DNA of 62,577 nt, taken from Firmicutes bacterium CAG:882 (lineage in GTDB: Bacteria > Bacillota > Clostridia > Lachnospirales > Lachnospiraceae). The notes under the pieces were generated by a model that worked only from the letters and a program-made list of their open reading frames with translations, was not told the origin of the DNA and did not search any database. The stretch lies in contig FR895390.1 in assembly GCA_000435595.1 (NCBI GenBank), positions 5,316 through 67,892 of the forward strand, in the 5' to 3' direction. Of this stretch, positions 45,453 through 54,845 are shown piece after piece. Within the stretch, counting starts at the first letter, position 1, and every line of letters starts with the position of its first letter. The translations under genes and the position numbers were made by a program.

Positions 45453-45484
45453 CATACATACTACAGATACTTACGTTTTTTGAA

Positions 45485-45521
45485 AGTATATCCCTTAATT
45501 CCTACCATGTCAATAGGAATT
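45485..45521 (-). promoter_or_regulatory. cysK promoter with Rrf2/CymR-like dyad
   Basis: On the minus strand, -35 TTGACA (45508-45513) and -10 TATACT (45485-45490) are 17 bp apart. A perfect dyad AATTCCTA-N9-TAGGAATT (45497-45504, 45514-45521) covers the -35. Rrf2-type CymR, the cysteine repressor of Firmicutes, uses AT-rich sites with GGAAT; assignment to it is inferred. The promoter overlaps the 3' end of the MATE gene. Confidence 0.75.
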
Positions 45522-46880
45522 AGAAAATTTCTTATGCAAAATATTCACATTTATATAATAAGCCGTCACAAGCAGAATCGCCGCTGCCGTCCAAGCCAGA
45601 ATCTCCGCATAGAACACGCCCTCCTGCCCGATAAGTCTCGGAAGAAGCAGCGCCGCTGCCGTTCTCATAACGAACTCGGCAATTCCCGACAGCATCGGAA
45701 TGACCGTGTTTCCAAGCCCCTGAAGTGCGCTCCTGTAGGAGTGCAGCGCATAGAGCACAGCAAGGAAGTAACTCATTATGCTCAGATAATGGTATGCAAT
45801 TCCAAGCACCTCATCAACCTGCCCTGTCTCGCTTGAAATAAAAAGACTAAGTATCGGTTTTCCGAAGATAAGCATTATAAGTGAAACGGCAACCGATGTC
45901 AGAAGTGCCATTATCACCGCACTCCTCATTCCTTTTTTTATTCTCATGAAATCACCTGCACCGAGATTCTGTGCCGTATATGTCGTGATGGCAAAGCCGA
46001 ATGAGGTTGCTGCCGTCTCAAGCAGACCGTACATCTTGTTCGCCGCAGTGAATCCGGCAACAAAGAGGAATCCGTAGCTGTTGATTACCGATTGGAGTAT
46101 CATTCCCCCGACACTTATTACCGTATTCTGAAACACAATCGGAATGCCGACAACAAGAAGCTTCTTCGACATCTGAGCATGCACGCTTATGTCCTTCTTC
46201 TCAATCTTCACAATTCTTATTTTTCTTATGGCATTAAGACAGTAAACGAACGACACAGCTTGTGCAATTATTGTCGCCGACGCCGCACCGATTATTCCCC
46301 ATTTGAACACAAGCACGAATAAAAGGTCGAGAACCACATTAGTAATCGCAGCCGTAATCATCGCCATGAGCGGAGTCTTGCTGTCGCCAAGTGCTCTGAG
46401 CAGTGCAGCCTCAAGGTTATACATGAGACTGACCGTCACACCTCCGAGCATAACTCTTAAGTACTGCTCTGCTCCCGCAAAAATATCCGATGGTGTATCA
46501 AGAAGCATAAGTACCGGTGTTATTGTAAGCTCTCCTGCCACCGTAAAAACCAATGCCGCTATAGCGGTCAGCACAATCGAATTGCCTATCGCCGCCTTCA
46601 GCCTCTTCTCATCGCCTGCACCGTAATACTGTGCAAATATAATCGAGAAACCCTGAGTAAGTCCGGTGACAAGCCCGACAAACATCCAGTTAAGCCAGTC
46701 TGCGGCACCAAGTGAAGCAAGTGCATTTATTCCTACACCCTGTCCGACAATTATGGTGTCGACCATTGTATACAACTGTTGAAAAAGACTTCCAAGCATA
46801 AGCGGAAGTGCAAAAAAGAGCAGTAATTTTACCGGCTGCCCTTTTGTCATATCCTTTGTCAGTTCTTTCTTATTCTCCAT
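45510..46880 (-). CDS. MATE-family efflux transporter 1
   Basis: A 456-residue protein with 12 expected membrane helices and the MATE pattern PLMLGSLFQQLYTMVDTIIVGQ...GAADWLNW near the start, mirrored in the second half (TAANKMYGLLETAATSFGFAITTYTAQNLGAG). Exchanges cations for drugs or metabolites; substrate unknown. It starts 37 bases after a second MATE gene in the same direction. Its last codons overlap the cysK operator dyad. Confidence 0.92.
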   Translation of the reverse strand: MENKKELTKDMTKGQPVKLLLFFALPLMLGSLFQQLYTMVDTIIVGQGVGINALASLGAADWLNWMFVGLVTGLTQGFSIIFAQYYGAGDEKRLKAAIGNSIVLTAIAALVFTVAGELTITPVLMLLDTPSDIFAGAEQYLRVMLGGVTVSLMYNLEAALLRALGDSKTPLMAMITAAITNVVLDLLFVLVFKWGIIGAASATIIAQAVSFVYCLNAIRKIRIVKIEKKDISVHAQMSKKLLVVGIPIVFQNTVISVGGMILQSVINSYGFLFVAGFTAANKMYGLLETAATSFGFAITTYTAQNLGAGDFMRIKKGMRSAVIMALLTSVAVSLIMLIFGKPILSLFISSETGQVDEVLGIAYHYLSIMSYFLAVLYALHSYRSALQGLGNTVIPMLSGIAEFVMRTAAALLLPRLIGQEGVFYAEILAWTAAAILLVTAYYINVNILHKKFSNSY

Positions 46881-46917
46881 CTAATCCTCACTTCTTAAAT
46901 ACTTTATCCATGTGCAT

Positions 46918-48282
46918 CTATCTCTTGACAGTATTATATTTCCTTATGATTTTATTCTGCTTATATATATAGTATATTATCATCCCTGTTGCAGTCACAC
47001 TCCATGTCGCCGGATAGCAGAACACTATCTGCTCAAGCGTGCCGTGAGGCACTATAAAGAGCACCCACACTACACGGAATGCACACACACCAAGCATTGT
47101 CATGAGCGTTGTCACGAGCACATGCCCCTGTGCCCTCAAGGAGCCCGACAGAATCTCTATGAACACAAATATAAAATATGCAGGGGAAATAACATGCATA
47201 ACCCTTATGCCAAGATTTATAACCTCTGTCTCGGATGTAAATATTCTTAACATATATCCTCCGAAGGTGAGTGCAAGTGTGCTGAACAGTACAGCTGCAC
47301 ATATATCCATCAAAAGGCACTGCATGGTTCCTTTTTTTACTCTGTCATACTTTCCGGCACCGAAATTCTGTCCGACAAAGGTTGTTGCAGCTATACCAAA
47401 TGCTGTATTTATCATCCAGTACATGCTGTCAATCTTTCCGAATGCCGACCATGCTGCAACAGTGTCGACACCGAAGCTGTTGAGTGCTGACTGCACAATT
47501 ATGTTGGACAGGCTGTACATGCTCGACTGTATTCCGGTCGGAAGTCCTATCTTTAACATGGACGGAAGCACATCGCCGTGAAGCCTTATCTCCTTAAGCA
47601 CAAGCTTCATTCCCTCAGTGTGATACATAAGTGCTCTCGTAACCATAATTGCGCTGACGAACTGTGCAATAAATGTTGCTACAGCCGCACCTAACACGCC
47701 CAGCTTAAACACACTGACAAACAGTATATCAAGTACAATGTTAATCCCACAGCAAATAACAAGATAATAGAGCGGTCTCTTTGAATCACCGATGGCTCTT
47801 AAGATTGCCGAACCCATGTTATATACAAAAATAAATACAAGACCCGCAAAATAAATCATAACATACATTGCAGAATCATGAAGCAGTTCCGCAGGAGTAT
47901 TCATAAGCCTCATAATCGGAACGGTCACTGCTATTCCGATAAGCCCCGCTGCAATACCTCCTATTATGGCAAATGCATACGCTGTGTGCAGTGCTCTGTG
48001 TATCTTTTTTGCATCACCTGCACCGTAGAATTGAGAGATAATTACCGTTGCTCCGGCTGATAAGCCCGTAAAGAATCCAACAACAAAGTTGATAATCTGG
48101 CTCGATGAGCCTCCCACACTCGACAGTGCTTCCTTTCCCGCGAACTGTCCCACAACAACGGCATCCACCGTATTGTACAGCTGCTGAAAAAATGTTCCCA
48201 CAAGAATCGGAAAGAAGAATATCAATAACTGCTTCCATATTGTTCCCTCTATAATTCCGTTCTTTTTTGTATTTTCACTCAT
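46918..48282 (-). CDS. MATE-family efflux transporter 2
   Basis: A 454-residue, 12-helix MATE protein: FPILVGTFFQQLYNTVDAVVVGQFAGKEALSSVGGSSSQIINF near the N-terminus and FGKIDSMYWMINTAFGIAATTFVGQNFGAGKYDRVKKG in the second half. It follows thiN by about 60 bases and precedes another MATE gene. Sequence differs clearly from its neighbour, so this is not a recent duplication. Substrate unknown. Confidence 0.92.
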   Translation of the reverse strand: MSENTKKNGIIEGTIWKQLLIFFFPILVGTFFQQLYNTVDAVVVGQFAGKEALSSVGGSSSQIINFVVGFFTGLSAGATVIISQFYGAGDAKKIHRALHTAYAFAIIGGIAAGLIGIAVTVPIMRLMNTPAELLHDSAMYVMIYFAGLVFIFVYNMGSAILRAIGDSKRPLYYLVICCGINIVLDILFVSVFKLGVLGAAVATFIAQFVSAIMVTRALMYHTEGMKLVLKEIRLHGDVLPSMLKIGLPTGIQSSMYSLSNIIVQSALNSFGVDTVAAWSAFGKIDSMYWMINTAFGIAATTFVGQNFGAGKYDRVKKGTMQCLLMDICAAVLFSTLALTFGGYMLRIFTSETEVINLGIRVMHVISPAYFIFVFIEILSGSLRAQGHVLVTTLMTMLGVCAFRVVWVLFIVPHGTLEQIVFCYPATWSVTATGMIIYYIYKQNKIIRKYNTVKR

Positions 48283-48342
48283 TTTATCTGACCTCTTAAT
48301 TTCATTGCTTCAACACATAAGCTGAGCCTTACGGCTCAATCC

Positions 48343-48993
48343 TCAATCCGCTGCTTCAACAACAACCATTATTCCGTCCGTAAAGCTTATCTGTGCCTCA
48401 TCCGCTGTTATCTCATTGCTGATTCCAAGTGAATTGAATTTATGCATGGTGTAGTTCTCAAGTGTATATTTAAAACCCTTAAGAGTTACATTTTTAACTT
48501 CCATGCTGTACGGTATGAGCGATACATACCTGCCGAACTGTTCAGCCTCCCGTATAACAATGCCGGAATCAATCATTCTGATTCTGTTATTGGCATCAAT
48601 TATCTGCATGGGAATTTTCCTTTCAAGACCTATCCCCAGGAGTTCTATATTCGCGAGCATATGGTCTATTCTGCTTCCCGTCGCTCCGAGAAGTGTAATG
48701 TCCTCCGCTCCATTCTCTATTGCAAGCCGAATTGCCGCCTCGGTATCGGTATCATCCTTCATCGGATTAAGCTTAATCCAATGTATATTATCTTTATTTC
48801 TGAAAAAATCCAAAGTCTCAGCTTTTACCGAATCAAAATCGCCGATTATCATATCCGGCTTAATACCCGCTCTTTTATAGAATTCCATTCCCGAATCGGA
48901 CGCAACCATTCCTTCAAAGGAGTGTTCATTTATCCACCGGATTGCAAAACTATCATCAATCTGTCCACCGGTGACAATCAAATAACTATTCAT
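48343..48993 (-). CDS. thiN: Thiamine pyrophosphokinase
   Basis: ThiN makes thiamine pyrophosphate from thiamine and ATP. The 216-residue protein has the family pattern ASDSGMEFYKRAGIKPDMIIGDFDSV, KDDTDTEAAIRLAIENGAEDITLLGATGSRIDHMLANI (acidic residues for ATP/Mg). ATG at 48993 has AGGA six bases upstream and lies eight bases after dtd; an in-frame start at 49011 would overlap dtd. Confidence 0.93.
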   Translation of the reverse strand: MNSYLIVTGGQIDDSFAIRWINEHSFEGMVASDSGMEFYKRAGIKPDMIIGDFDSVKAETLDFFRNKDNIHWIKLNPMKDDTDTEAAIRLAIENGAEDITLLGATGSRIDHMLANIELLGIGLERKIPMQIIDANNRIRMIDSGIVIREAEQFGRYVSLIPYSMEVKNVTLKGFKYTLENYTMHKFNSLGISNEITADEAQISFTDGIMVVVEAAD

Positions 48994-49001
48994 AACTCTT
49001 C

Positions 49002-49448
49002 CTACCACCAATCACTGTCCCAAAGAACCGTGAACGGTCCATCATTCTCAAGTTCCACCTTCATATCGGCTCCGAAACTTCCGCACTCGACCTTTCCGAA
49101 CACTTCAACACATTTTTCCTTGAAATACTCATACATATCATTTGCAAAATCCGGTGCTCCCGCATTGATGAAACTCGGTCTGTTGCCCTTTTTGCAGTCA
49201 GCGTACAGCGTAAACTGTGATACGACAAGCACTTCACCTCCGACATCAGCAAGCGACAAGTTCGTCTTTCCATCCGCATCCTCGAATATTCTGAGTGTCG
49301 AAAGCTTCTTCACATACTTGTCAACCATCTCCTTAGTGTCCCCATTGGCAACACCAAGCAGAATCAAAAAGCCTCTCCCTATACTCCCTATTACATTCCC
49401 ATCTACTCTGACACACGCATGATTAACGCGCTGTATAACAAGTCTCAT
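49002..49448 (-). CDS. dtd: D-aminoacyl-tRNA deacylase
   Basis: Dtd removes D-amino acids wrongly attached to tRNA. The 148-residue protein has MRLVIQRVNHACVRVDG at the start, the SQFTLYAD motif and the cross-subunit NDGPFT motif near the end. It lies 48 bases after the glucokinase gene and just before thiN. Confidence 0.95.
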   Translation of the reverse strand: MRLVIQRVNHACVRVDGNVIGSIGRGFLILLGVANGDTKEMVDKYVKKLSTLRIFEDADGKTNLSLADVGGEVLVVSQFTLYADCKKGNRPSFINAGAPDFANDMYEYFKEKCVEVFGKVECGSFGADMKVELENDGPFTVLWDSDWW

Positions 49449-49496
49449 TTTATTCTCCGTTCCGCATTCTTTTTACATATTAATCATCACATATAT

Positions 49497-50453
49497 TTAA
49501 AGCAGCGCTGCACCTATAATTCCTGCATCATTATCAAGCCTTGCAAGCTTTATGTCCGTATTTTTCGCTGAATTTTTTGAAAATATCTTTCCTGCCACCT
49601 TTTCCTTCACAGGTTCAAGCAGCATATCTCCTGCCTTGCTTACCCCACCACCTATGCAGATAAGTTCAGGCTGAAGTATATTGATAATGTTGGCAATTCC
49701 TTCTGCAAGATATTCGGTATAATTTGAGAACAGCTCCCCGGCTGCCTCATCCCCAAGCTTAACCGCATCAAATATGTGTTTTGCCTCAAGCTTCTCCATA
49801 TCACCGCCGCACAGTTTCAGAATCGCAGAGCTTTCTGCCTGCTTGTCCGTACTCTCTTTTTTAAGCCTCCTCCTTGCATCCCTTATAAGTGCCGTGGCGG
49901 ACGCATATGCCTCAAAGCAGCCCCTTCTTCCGCAGGTACACTGCTCACCGCCCATTTTTATGACGGTATGTCCAAGCTCCGACGCGGCAAAATTGATTCC
50001 CTTTATGAGTCTGCCGTCGAGAATTATTCCGCTCCCGATGCCCGTACCGAGCGTCACCATGACAAAGGATTGCACGTTATAACCTCCCGCAAGATACTCG
50101 CCGAGTGCCGCCGCGTTGGCATCATTGCCAAAATGCACAGGTGCCGACACTAACCTGCCAAGCATCTCTATAAAAGGCACATTCTCAAAGCGGATATTGT
50201 TGGAGTATTCCACATACCCCGTATCCTCGTTGATGGTTCCCGGAACACCCACTCCGACAGCCTCTATTTCACACTGATTTAATCCGTTTCTCTCACACAA
50301 TTTCTCAACGAGCCCGGCAATATCCCTTATAATACTTTCCGCAGGTCTCGGAACATTCGTCTTCACGGATTCCCTGTCTAAAATTCTGTACTGCCCGTCG
50401 ACAAGTCCTGCCGCTATATTCGTACCACCCAGATCCACACCTACCCTGAACAT
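49497..50453 (-). CDS. glcK: ROK-family glucokinase
   Basis: Phosphorylates glucose to glucose-6-phosphate with ATP. The 318-residue protein has the N-terminal phosphate loop VGVDLGGTNIAAGLVD, the catalytic aspartate in FGNDANAAALGEY, TLGTGIGSGII, and the ROK zinc motif GH...CTCGRRGCFEAYAS (His and three Cys). A repressor helix-turn-helix is absent, so it is an enzyme, not a ROK regulator. It follows the LysR gene by 85 bases. Confidence 0.92.
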   Translation of the reverse strand: MFRVGVDLGGTNIAAGLVDGQYRILDRESVKTNVPRPAESIIRDIAGLVEKLCERNGLNQCEIEAVGVGVPGTINEDTGYVEYSNNIRFENVPFIEMLGRLVSAPVHFGNDANAAALGEYLAGGYNVQSFVMVTLGTGIGSGIILDGRLIKGINFAASELGHTVIKMGGEQCTCGRRGCFEAYASATALIRDARRRLKKESTDKQAESSAILKLCGGDMEKLEAKHIFDAVKLGDEAAGELFSNYTEYLAEGIANIINILQPELICIGGGVSKAGDMLLEPVKEKVAGKIFSKNSAKNTDIKLARLDNDAGIIGAALL

Positions 50454-50538
50454 ATCTCCTCCGATTTATGTCTTAGTCTTACACCTGCTATTTTATATCC
50501 TCAGCACATACACATTCAAGATAAATCTTACTTTTACT

Positions 50539-51426
50539 TTATTTTTTTATGTCGAGTCTTTCCACCACAAAATCATAGAAATGTCTGACCGCGGGAGACA
50601 TGTACTTTCCTGCATCATTCACCATAAAAAAGCTTCTCTCATACGACGGTGATGTTATTTTTAATATCTTTACATCGAGCTTCTGAAGCATATCCATATA
50701 AGGAACAATCGCAACACCAAATCCTGCTGCAACCAGACCTGCTATAACCTCATCCTCCTCAGTCTCATACGTAATCTTCGGTGTCAGCCCTGCTCTCACA
50801 AACATATCATCAATCACTTTTCTTATTCCCGAATTCTCATGAAAATACACATAATCAAAGTCTGCCGTCTCATCAAGGCTTACCTCATCGCGCGTAGCAA
50901 GCGGATGTGACGACGGTGCTATGAGCACAAGTTCCTGCTTCTTAACAGGAATTGCCTTAAAGCCAAGCTCCTTGGGCGGTTCGGAGCAGAAAAGGATGTC
51001 ATACTGCTCCTCCTTCATCCCATCAAGAAGCTTCCCAGTCACATCTGTGCTGAAGGTAAAGCCGATATTCTTTTCCGGGTTTTCCTTTAGAAATTCTGCC
51101 GCAAGTCCGGGAATGAATTTGATGCCAAGTGGTCTCACAAAGCCGAGTCTTATCATTCCTTCCCCGGCTGCACTTCTCTTAATCGCATCAACACCTGCAT
51201 CAAGCGTTCCAAGTGTGCGTTCCGCACAAGCCAGAAAATCCTTGCCGAAAGCGGTCAAGGTCGTATTTCTCCCTGACTTTTCAAAAAGCTGCACGCCAAG
51301 CTCCGCCTCCAACTGGTCAATCGCATGGCTGAGGCTCGGCTGTGTAATGCACAACTGCTTTGCAGCTCTGGTATAGTGTTTTTCATGAGCCAGTGTGACA
51401 AAATATCTCAAATAAAACAAATTCAT
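50539..51426 (-). CDS. LysR-family transcriptional regulator
   Basis: A 295-residue LysR protein: winged helix at 1-60 (FVTLAHEKHYTRAAKQLCITQPSLSHAIDQLEAELGVQLFEKSGRNTTLT) and a periplasmic-binding-like effector domain (IRLGFVRPLGIKFIPGLAAEFL...), closest in style to CynR/CbbR-type regulators. It is divergent from a YczE-like membrane protein gene, its most likely target; a perfect 17-bp dyad lies between them. Effector unknown. Confidence 0.93.
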   Translation of the reverse strand: MNLFYLRYFVTLAHEKHYTRAAKQLCITQPSLSHAIDQLEAELGVQLFEKSGRNTTLTAFGKDFLACAERTLGTLDAGVDAIKRSAAGEGMIRLGFVRPLGIKFIPGLAAEFLKENPEKNIGFTFSTDVTGKLLDGMKEEQYDILFCSEPPKELGFKAIPVKKQELVLIAPSSHPLATRDEVSLDETADFDYVYFHENSGIRKVIDDMFVRAGLTPKITYETEEDEVIAGLVAAGFGVAIVPYMDMLQKLDVKILKITSPSYERSFFMVNDAGKYMSPAVRHFYDFVVERLDIKK

Positions 51427-51466
51427 GTCGCGTTACCTCCCTTACCGCATATTATACCGCATATTA

Positions 51467-51531
51467 TATAGATAGAATCTATAATTTCATATAAATTATT
51501 AATTTGTCATCACATTATGAGGTGCTATACT
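51467..51531 (+). promoter_or_regulatory. LysR-type dyad and promoter of the YczE-like gene
   Basis: TATAGAT-AGA-ATCTATA (51467-51483) is a perfect 17-bp dyad. Downstream on the plus strand, -35 TTGTCA (51504-51509) and -10 TATACT (51526-51531) are 16 bp apart. Just left of the dyad (about 51443-51466), ACCGCATATTAT is repeated in tandem. The layout fits LysR binding upstream of the promoter. Confidence 0.75.
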
Positions 51532-51566
51532 GAATAGTATTATCACAATACAGATTGGAGACAGAC

Positions 51567-52256
51567 ATGGACAACAGCATAACCGCAGCCGTTTCTGCGG
51601 AAACCCCTAATAAAAAAATAACCTTCCGCGGTGAGCTTGCACTCATCGTTGCAATATTAATCAACAGCTTCAGTGTAGTGCTTATGCTCTACTCAGATGC
51701 GGGAATTTCCGCAATTTCCAGCGTTCCCTATGCATTCTCGCTTGTATTTCCGAAGCTCACGCTCGGAACATGGACATACATATTTCAGGGAACGCTTATC
51801 TTAAGTCTTATGATTATGAGAAAAAAATTCGTGCCGACATATCTGTTCAGCTTCGTTGTAGGCTTCGCCTTCAGCATGCTCTTAGACGTCAACAAGGCAT
51901 GGATTAACATACTCCCGACAGCTATCGGATGGAGAATCGTGTATTTCATCATAAGCTATCTTCTCCTGAGCGTCGGAATAGCACTATCTAACCGCTGCAA
52001 GCTCCCGATTGTTCCGACAGACCTTTTCCCAAGAGAGCTCGAAGACATAACAAAAGCCGGATACCCTAAGATAAAGATAGGCTTTGACGTGATATGCCTT
52101 GCCGTCACAGCTCTCTTAACCTTCATATTCCTCGGAAGACTCTACGGTCTTGGAATCGGAACCGTGCTCGCTGCCTTCACAATGGGAAAGATGGTCGGAA
52201 TTGCAGGAAATCTGATTGACAGAAAATTCTCATTTACTTCATTTCTCAGCAAGTAA
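51567..52256 (+). CDS. YczE/YitT-like integral membrane protein
   Basis: A 229-residue protein with about five membrane helices (LALIVAILINSFSVVLML, WTYIFQGTLILSLMIM, YLFSFVVGFAFSMLL, IVYFIISYLLLSVGIAL, IGFDVICLAVTALLTFIFL) and the family motif LPIVPTDLFPRELE near 150-165. YczE-like proteins have no settled function. ATG at 51567 has GGAG six bases upstream. Its 3' end overlaps the convergent MATE gene by 18 bases. Confidence 0.8.
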   Translation: MDNSITAAVSAETPNKKITFRGELALIVAILINSFSVVLMLYSDAGISAISSVPYAFSLVFPKLTLGTWTYIFQGTLILSLMIMRKKFVPTYLFSFVVGFAFSMLLDVNKAWINILPTAIGWRIVYFIISYLLLSVGIALSNRCKLPIVPTDLFPRELEDITKAGYPKIKIGFDVICLAVTALLTFIFLGRLYGLGIGTVLAAFTMGKMVGIAGNLIDRKFSFTSFLSK

Positions 52257-53585
52257 CTTTTTACCCCATATCCTGTGGAAAAGAATAAATGCCACCAGCG
52301 CAGCCGTACATTCCGTTATCACGAATGCCCACCACACTCCGGCTGCGCCGATTGCTCTGCTTAATATAAACGCTGCAGGGATTATAACCACAATATATCT
52401 CAACAACGAAATCACAAGGGACGGAACACCCTCACCAAGAGCCTCAAGCGTTCCTGAATATGTCACTGAAAGCGAGGATACTACAAAGCCCAGACATATA
52501 ATTCGAAGTGCCGTGCAGCCCTTTTCTACCGTGTCTACGTTCTGTGTAAACAGCCCCATAAGCTGCGACGGTATTGTAAGACATGCCGCCATACCCAGAG
52601 CCATGAGTACCGCCGTCATTGCCAGCGAAAGTCTGTATACCTTTTCAACTCTCTTATTCTCCCCTGCACCATAATTATATCCGACGAGTGGTCTGATTCC
52701 CTGAATAATTCCGTTTGCCGGAAGATAGATAAACGTCTGTAATTTGTAATAAACTCCAAGCACAAGCACATAACTTTCCGAATATGCCGAAAGAATTCCG
52801 TTTAATGCCGAGATGAGCACTGACGGAAGTGCCATGTTGAGCGTTGCCGGAATTCCTATTCCGTACATGCGCCCACACACTTCTTTATCAGGCTTTAAGC
52901 TTTCCCTGTTTATCTTCACAGGAAGCGGCTTAACTCTGTCAAAAATGATATAGGCAAGCAGTGTGAGAACCTGTCCGATTCCTGTTGCCACCGCTGCACC
53001 TCTTATTCCCATTCTGGGGAAAAATCCAACTCCGAATATCAGCATAGGGTCAAGCACTATGTTCGCAACAAATCCGATAACCATACATATCATGGTCTCT
53101 TTCATTCTTCCGACCGACTGGAATATCTTTTCATAGGTTATCCCCACATTCACAATCACCGCAAAAAGAAAAACTATATTGGAATATTCAACTCCAAGGT
53201 CAACCACCGACTGTTTCGAGGTAAATGCACCAAGAAACGCCGGCATGCCTATAAGACAGAGCGCCATTATAATCAGTCCGTGCAGCACACTGAACATAAG
53301 TCCCTGCGTAGCTGCCTTATCAGCTTTCTTCTGCTGTCCCGCTCCTAAGAAGAATGCAATCATCGCATTGATTCCCACACCGAATCCTACAGCAACCGAT
53401 GTCATAAGGTTCTGAGCCGGAAATACCAGTGAAAGTGCCGTCATTGCATCCTCCGACAGCTTCGCAACAAAATAACTGTCCACAATATTGTAAAGCGAAC
53501 TAAACGCCATCGACAGCATCATCGGAAGCGCCATTGAGAGCACCAGAGGAAATATCTTTCTCTCCTTCATAAATGTCTGATTCAT
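52239..53585 (-). CDS. MATE-family efflux transporter 3
   Basis: A 448-residue 12-helix MATE transporter: PLVLSMALPMMLSMAFSSLYNIVDSYFVAKLSEDAMTALSLVFP in the first half and GVYYKLQTFIYLPANGIIQGIRPLVGYNYGAGENKRVEKVYRLSL in the second. ATG at 53585 has GGAG six bases before it; the frame is open to 53606. It converges on and overlaps the YczE-like gene. Confidence 0.92.
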   Translation of the reverse strand: MNQTFMKERKIFPLVLSMALPMMLSMAFSSLYNIVDSYFVAKLSEDAMTALSLVFPAQNLMTSVAVGFGVGINAMIAFFLGAGQQKKADKAATQGLMFSVLHGLIIMALCLIGMPAFLGAFTSKQSVVDLGVEYSNIVFLFAVIVNVGITYEKIFQSVGRMKETMICMVIGFVANIVLDPMLIFGVGFFPRMGIRGAAVATGIGQVLTLLAYIIFDRVKPLPVKINRESLKPDKEVCGRMYGIGIPATLNMALPSVLISALNGILSAYSESYVLVLGVYYKLQTFIYLPANGIIQGIRPLVGYNYGAGENKRVEKVYRLSLAMTAVLMALGMAACLTIPSQLMGLFTQNVDTVEKGCTALRIICLGFVVSSLSVTYSGTLEALGEGVPSLVISLLRYIVVIIPAAFILSRAIGAAGVWWAFVITECTAALVAFILFHRIWGKKLLAEK

Positions 53586-53639
53586 ACTAATCTCCATTCC
53601 GGGCATAACAATCTGCCCTTTTCATATAATAAAACGCGC

Positions 53640-53673
53640 AAAAAAGCCACATAGCCTGTTAAGCTATGTGGCG
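53640..53673 (-). terminator. Bidirectional intrinsic terminator
   Basis: GCCACATAGC (53647-53656) pairs perfectly with GCTATGTGGC (53664-53673), with A/T runs on both sides. On the minus strand it ends the HAD gene with TTTTTT. Confidence 0.9.
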
Positions 53674-53776
53674 AAAAAAGACTTCAAATCTTGAAAAATC
53701 CACACCCGATGGGTTTTATGAAGCTATTATATATGATTGTATTCATAAAATCAATATATATTAGCAAATTATGCAT

Positions 53777-54379
53777 CTATTCAATCATCCTGTACAGCTC
53801 TTCATGTGCCTTATCGTGGTCTGACACATGAATGCCGTTCAAGCCGCAGGCGATTGCGGCTTCCACATTTGCCTTGGTATCATCAAGAAATACACATTCT
53901 TCTGCGTTAAGTGAATATTTTTCCACAATTCTCTGATATATCTTATGATCGGGCTTGATAAGCTTCTCCTCGTATGAGAACACGCCTCCGTCCATCATAG
54001 GGAGAAAATCAAGCTGCTTTTCAGCCTGAATGCGCATGTGTTCTGACCAGTTGGACAAATACAATACCCTGAATCCACGGCTCTTTAAATCTGCAATGAG
54101 CGGCTTGGTAAAATCATACTGCCACAGTGCACCGCCCGCAGCATTCCAGAACTTGAGGATATCAGCCTCTATTCCTGCTCCGTTTTTATAAAAGGCTTCA
54201 AGGAGCTGTTCCTCACTCCATACTCCTCTGTCCACTTCCGCCCAGACACCCTGATAAAAAAGAGCATTCTTAATTCTATCCACCTTGGTACGGTCATTGA
54301 ACATATCCATAAGGTACTTATCCCAATTATAACCTACCAAAACTCCGCCAATATCAAATATAACTGTATTAATCTTCAT
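53777..54379 (-). CDS. HAD-superfamily hydrolase (YihX/epoxide-hydrolase-like subgroup)
   Basis: A 200-residue phosphatase-type protein. Motif I VIFDIGGVLVGY supplies the first aspartate but the second (DxD) position is glycine, as in the GGV subgroup; motif II LYLSNWSEH; motif III lysine in EEKLIKPDHKIYQ; motif IV CVFLDDTKANVEAA. Substrate is probably a small sugar phosphate or nucleotide; not certain. ATG at 54379 has GGGAG six bases upstream and lies within a few bases of the SseB-like stop, forming a two-gene operon. Confidence 0.88.
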   Translation of the reverse strand: MKINTVIFDIGGVLVGYNWDKYLMDMFNDRTKVDRIKNALFYQGVWAEVDRGVWSEEQLLEAFYKNGAGIEADILKFWNAAGGALWQYDFTKPLIADLKSRGFRVLYLSNWSEHMRIQAEKQLDFLPMMDGGVFSYEEKLIKPDHKIYQRIVEKYSLNAEECVFLDDTKANVEAAIACGLNGIHVSDHDKAHEELYRMIE

Positions 54380-54395
54380 AAAATTCTCCCACATA

Positions 54396-54824
54396 TCATG
54401 CATGTACCGGCTTGATAATCCGTATAAGTTCTCTGTCAAGCATTATGGTCCTGTTCCACGGATTGATTATAACACCGGAGATTCCCTCCGCATCAAACAC
54501 CGCATCGAACAGCTTGTCAATATCTGTCAGGAAGGTCGACTTCACACTGTCAGCTCCCTTAAGTTCCTCATCAAAGCTTGTAAATGCTGCCCACCAGCTT
54601 ACGCCGTCTGCAGTCTTTACAGTCTGAATCTTCATCTGCGTGCTCTCAAGCGATGGCTCAACCGCAACTATTAACCGACCGCCCTCCTTCATACGTCTGC
54701 GGATAACCGTCAGCGTATGCGCAAGCATCTCCTGTGACGGCTCATTTTGAAGTGCAAGAACCGCCTCCTCTATTTTGTCATTCCCGATAAGTCCTTCATC
54801 CTGAGTTCTCTTATTCATATCCAT
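54396..54824 (-). CDS. SseB N-terminal-domain protein
   Basis: A 142-residue soluble protein with the SseB-type pattern IEEAVLALQNEPSQEMLAHTLTVIRRRM, WWAAFTSFDEELKGAD, and GVIINPWNRTIMLDRELI. The molecular role of this family in Firmicutes is unknown. It lies directly upstream of the HAD gene on the same strand. Confidence 0.75.
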   Translation of the reverse strand: MDMNKRTQDEGLIGNDKIEEAVLALQNEPSQEMLAHTLTVIRRRMKEGGRLIVAVEPSLESTQMKIQTVKTADGVSWWAAFTSFDEELKGADSVKSTFLTDIDKLFDAVFDAEGISGVIINPWNRTIMLDRELIRIIKPVHA

Positions 54825-54845
54825 ACCTGTTTCCTTTACATGATG

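Noticed and set aside
45252..45480. A cysteine T-box riboswitch before cysK
   Set aside because: No GGGTGG-type T-box sequence and no competing terminator were found in the leader.
48442..49422. A 326-codon plus-strand frame opposite thiN and dtd
   Set aside because: Two well-recognised enzymes are coded on the other strand; the long frame is a shadow.
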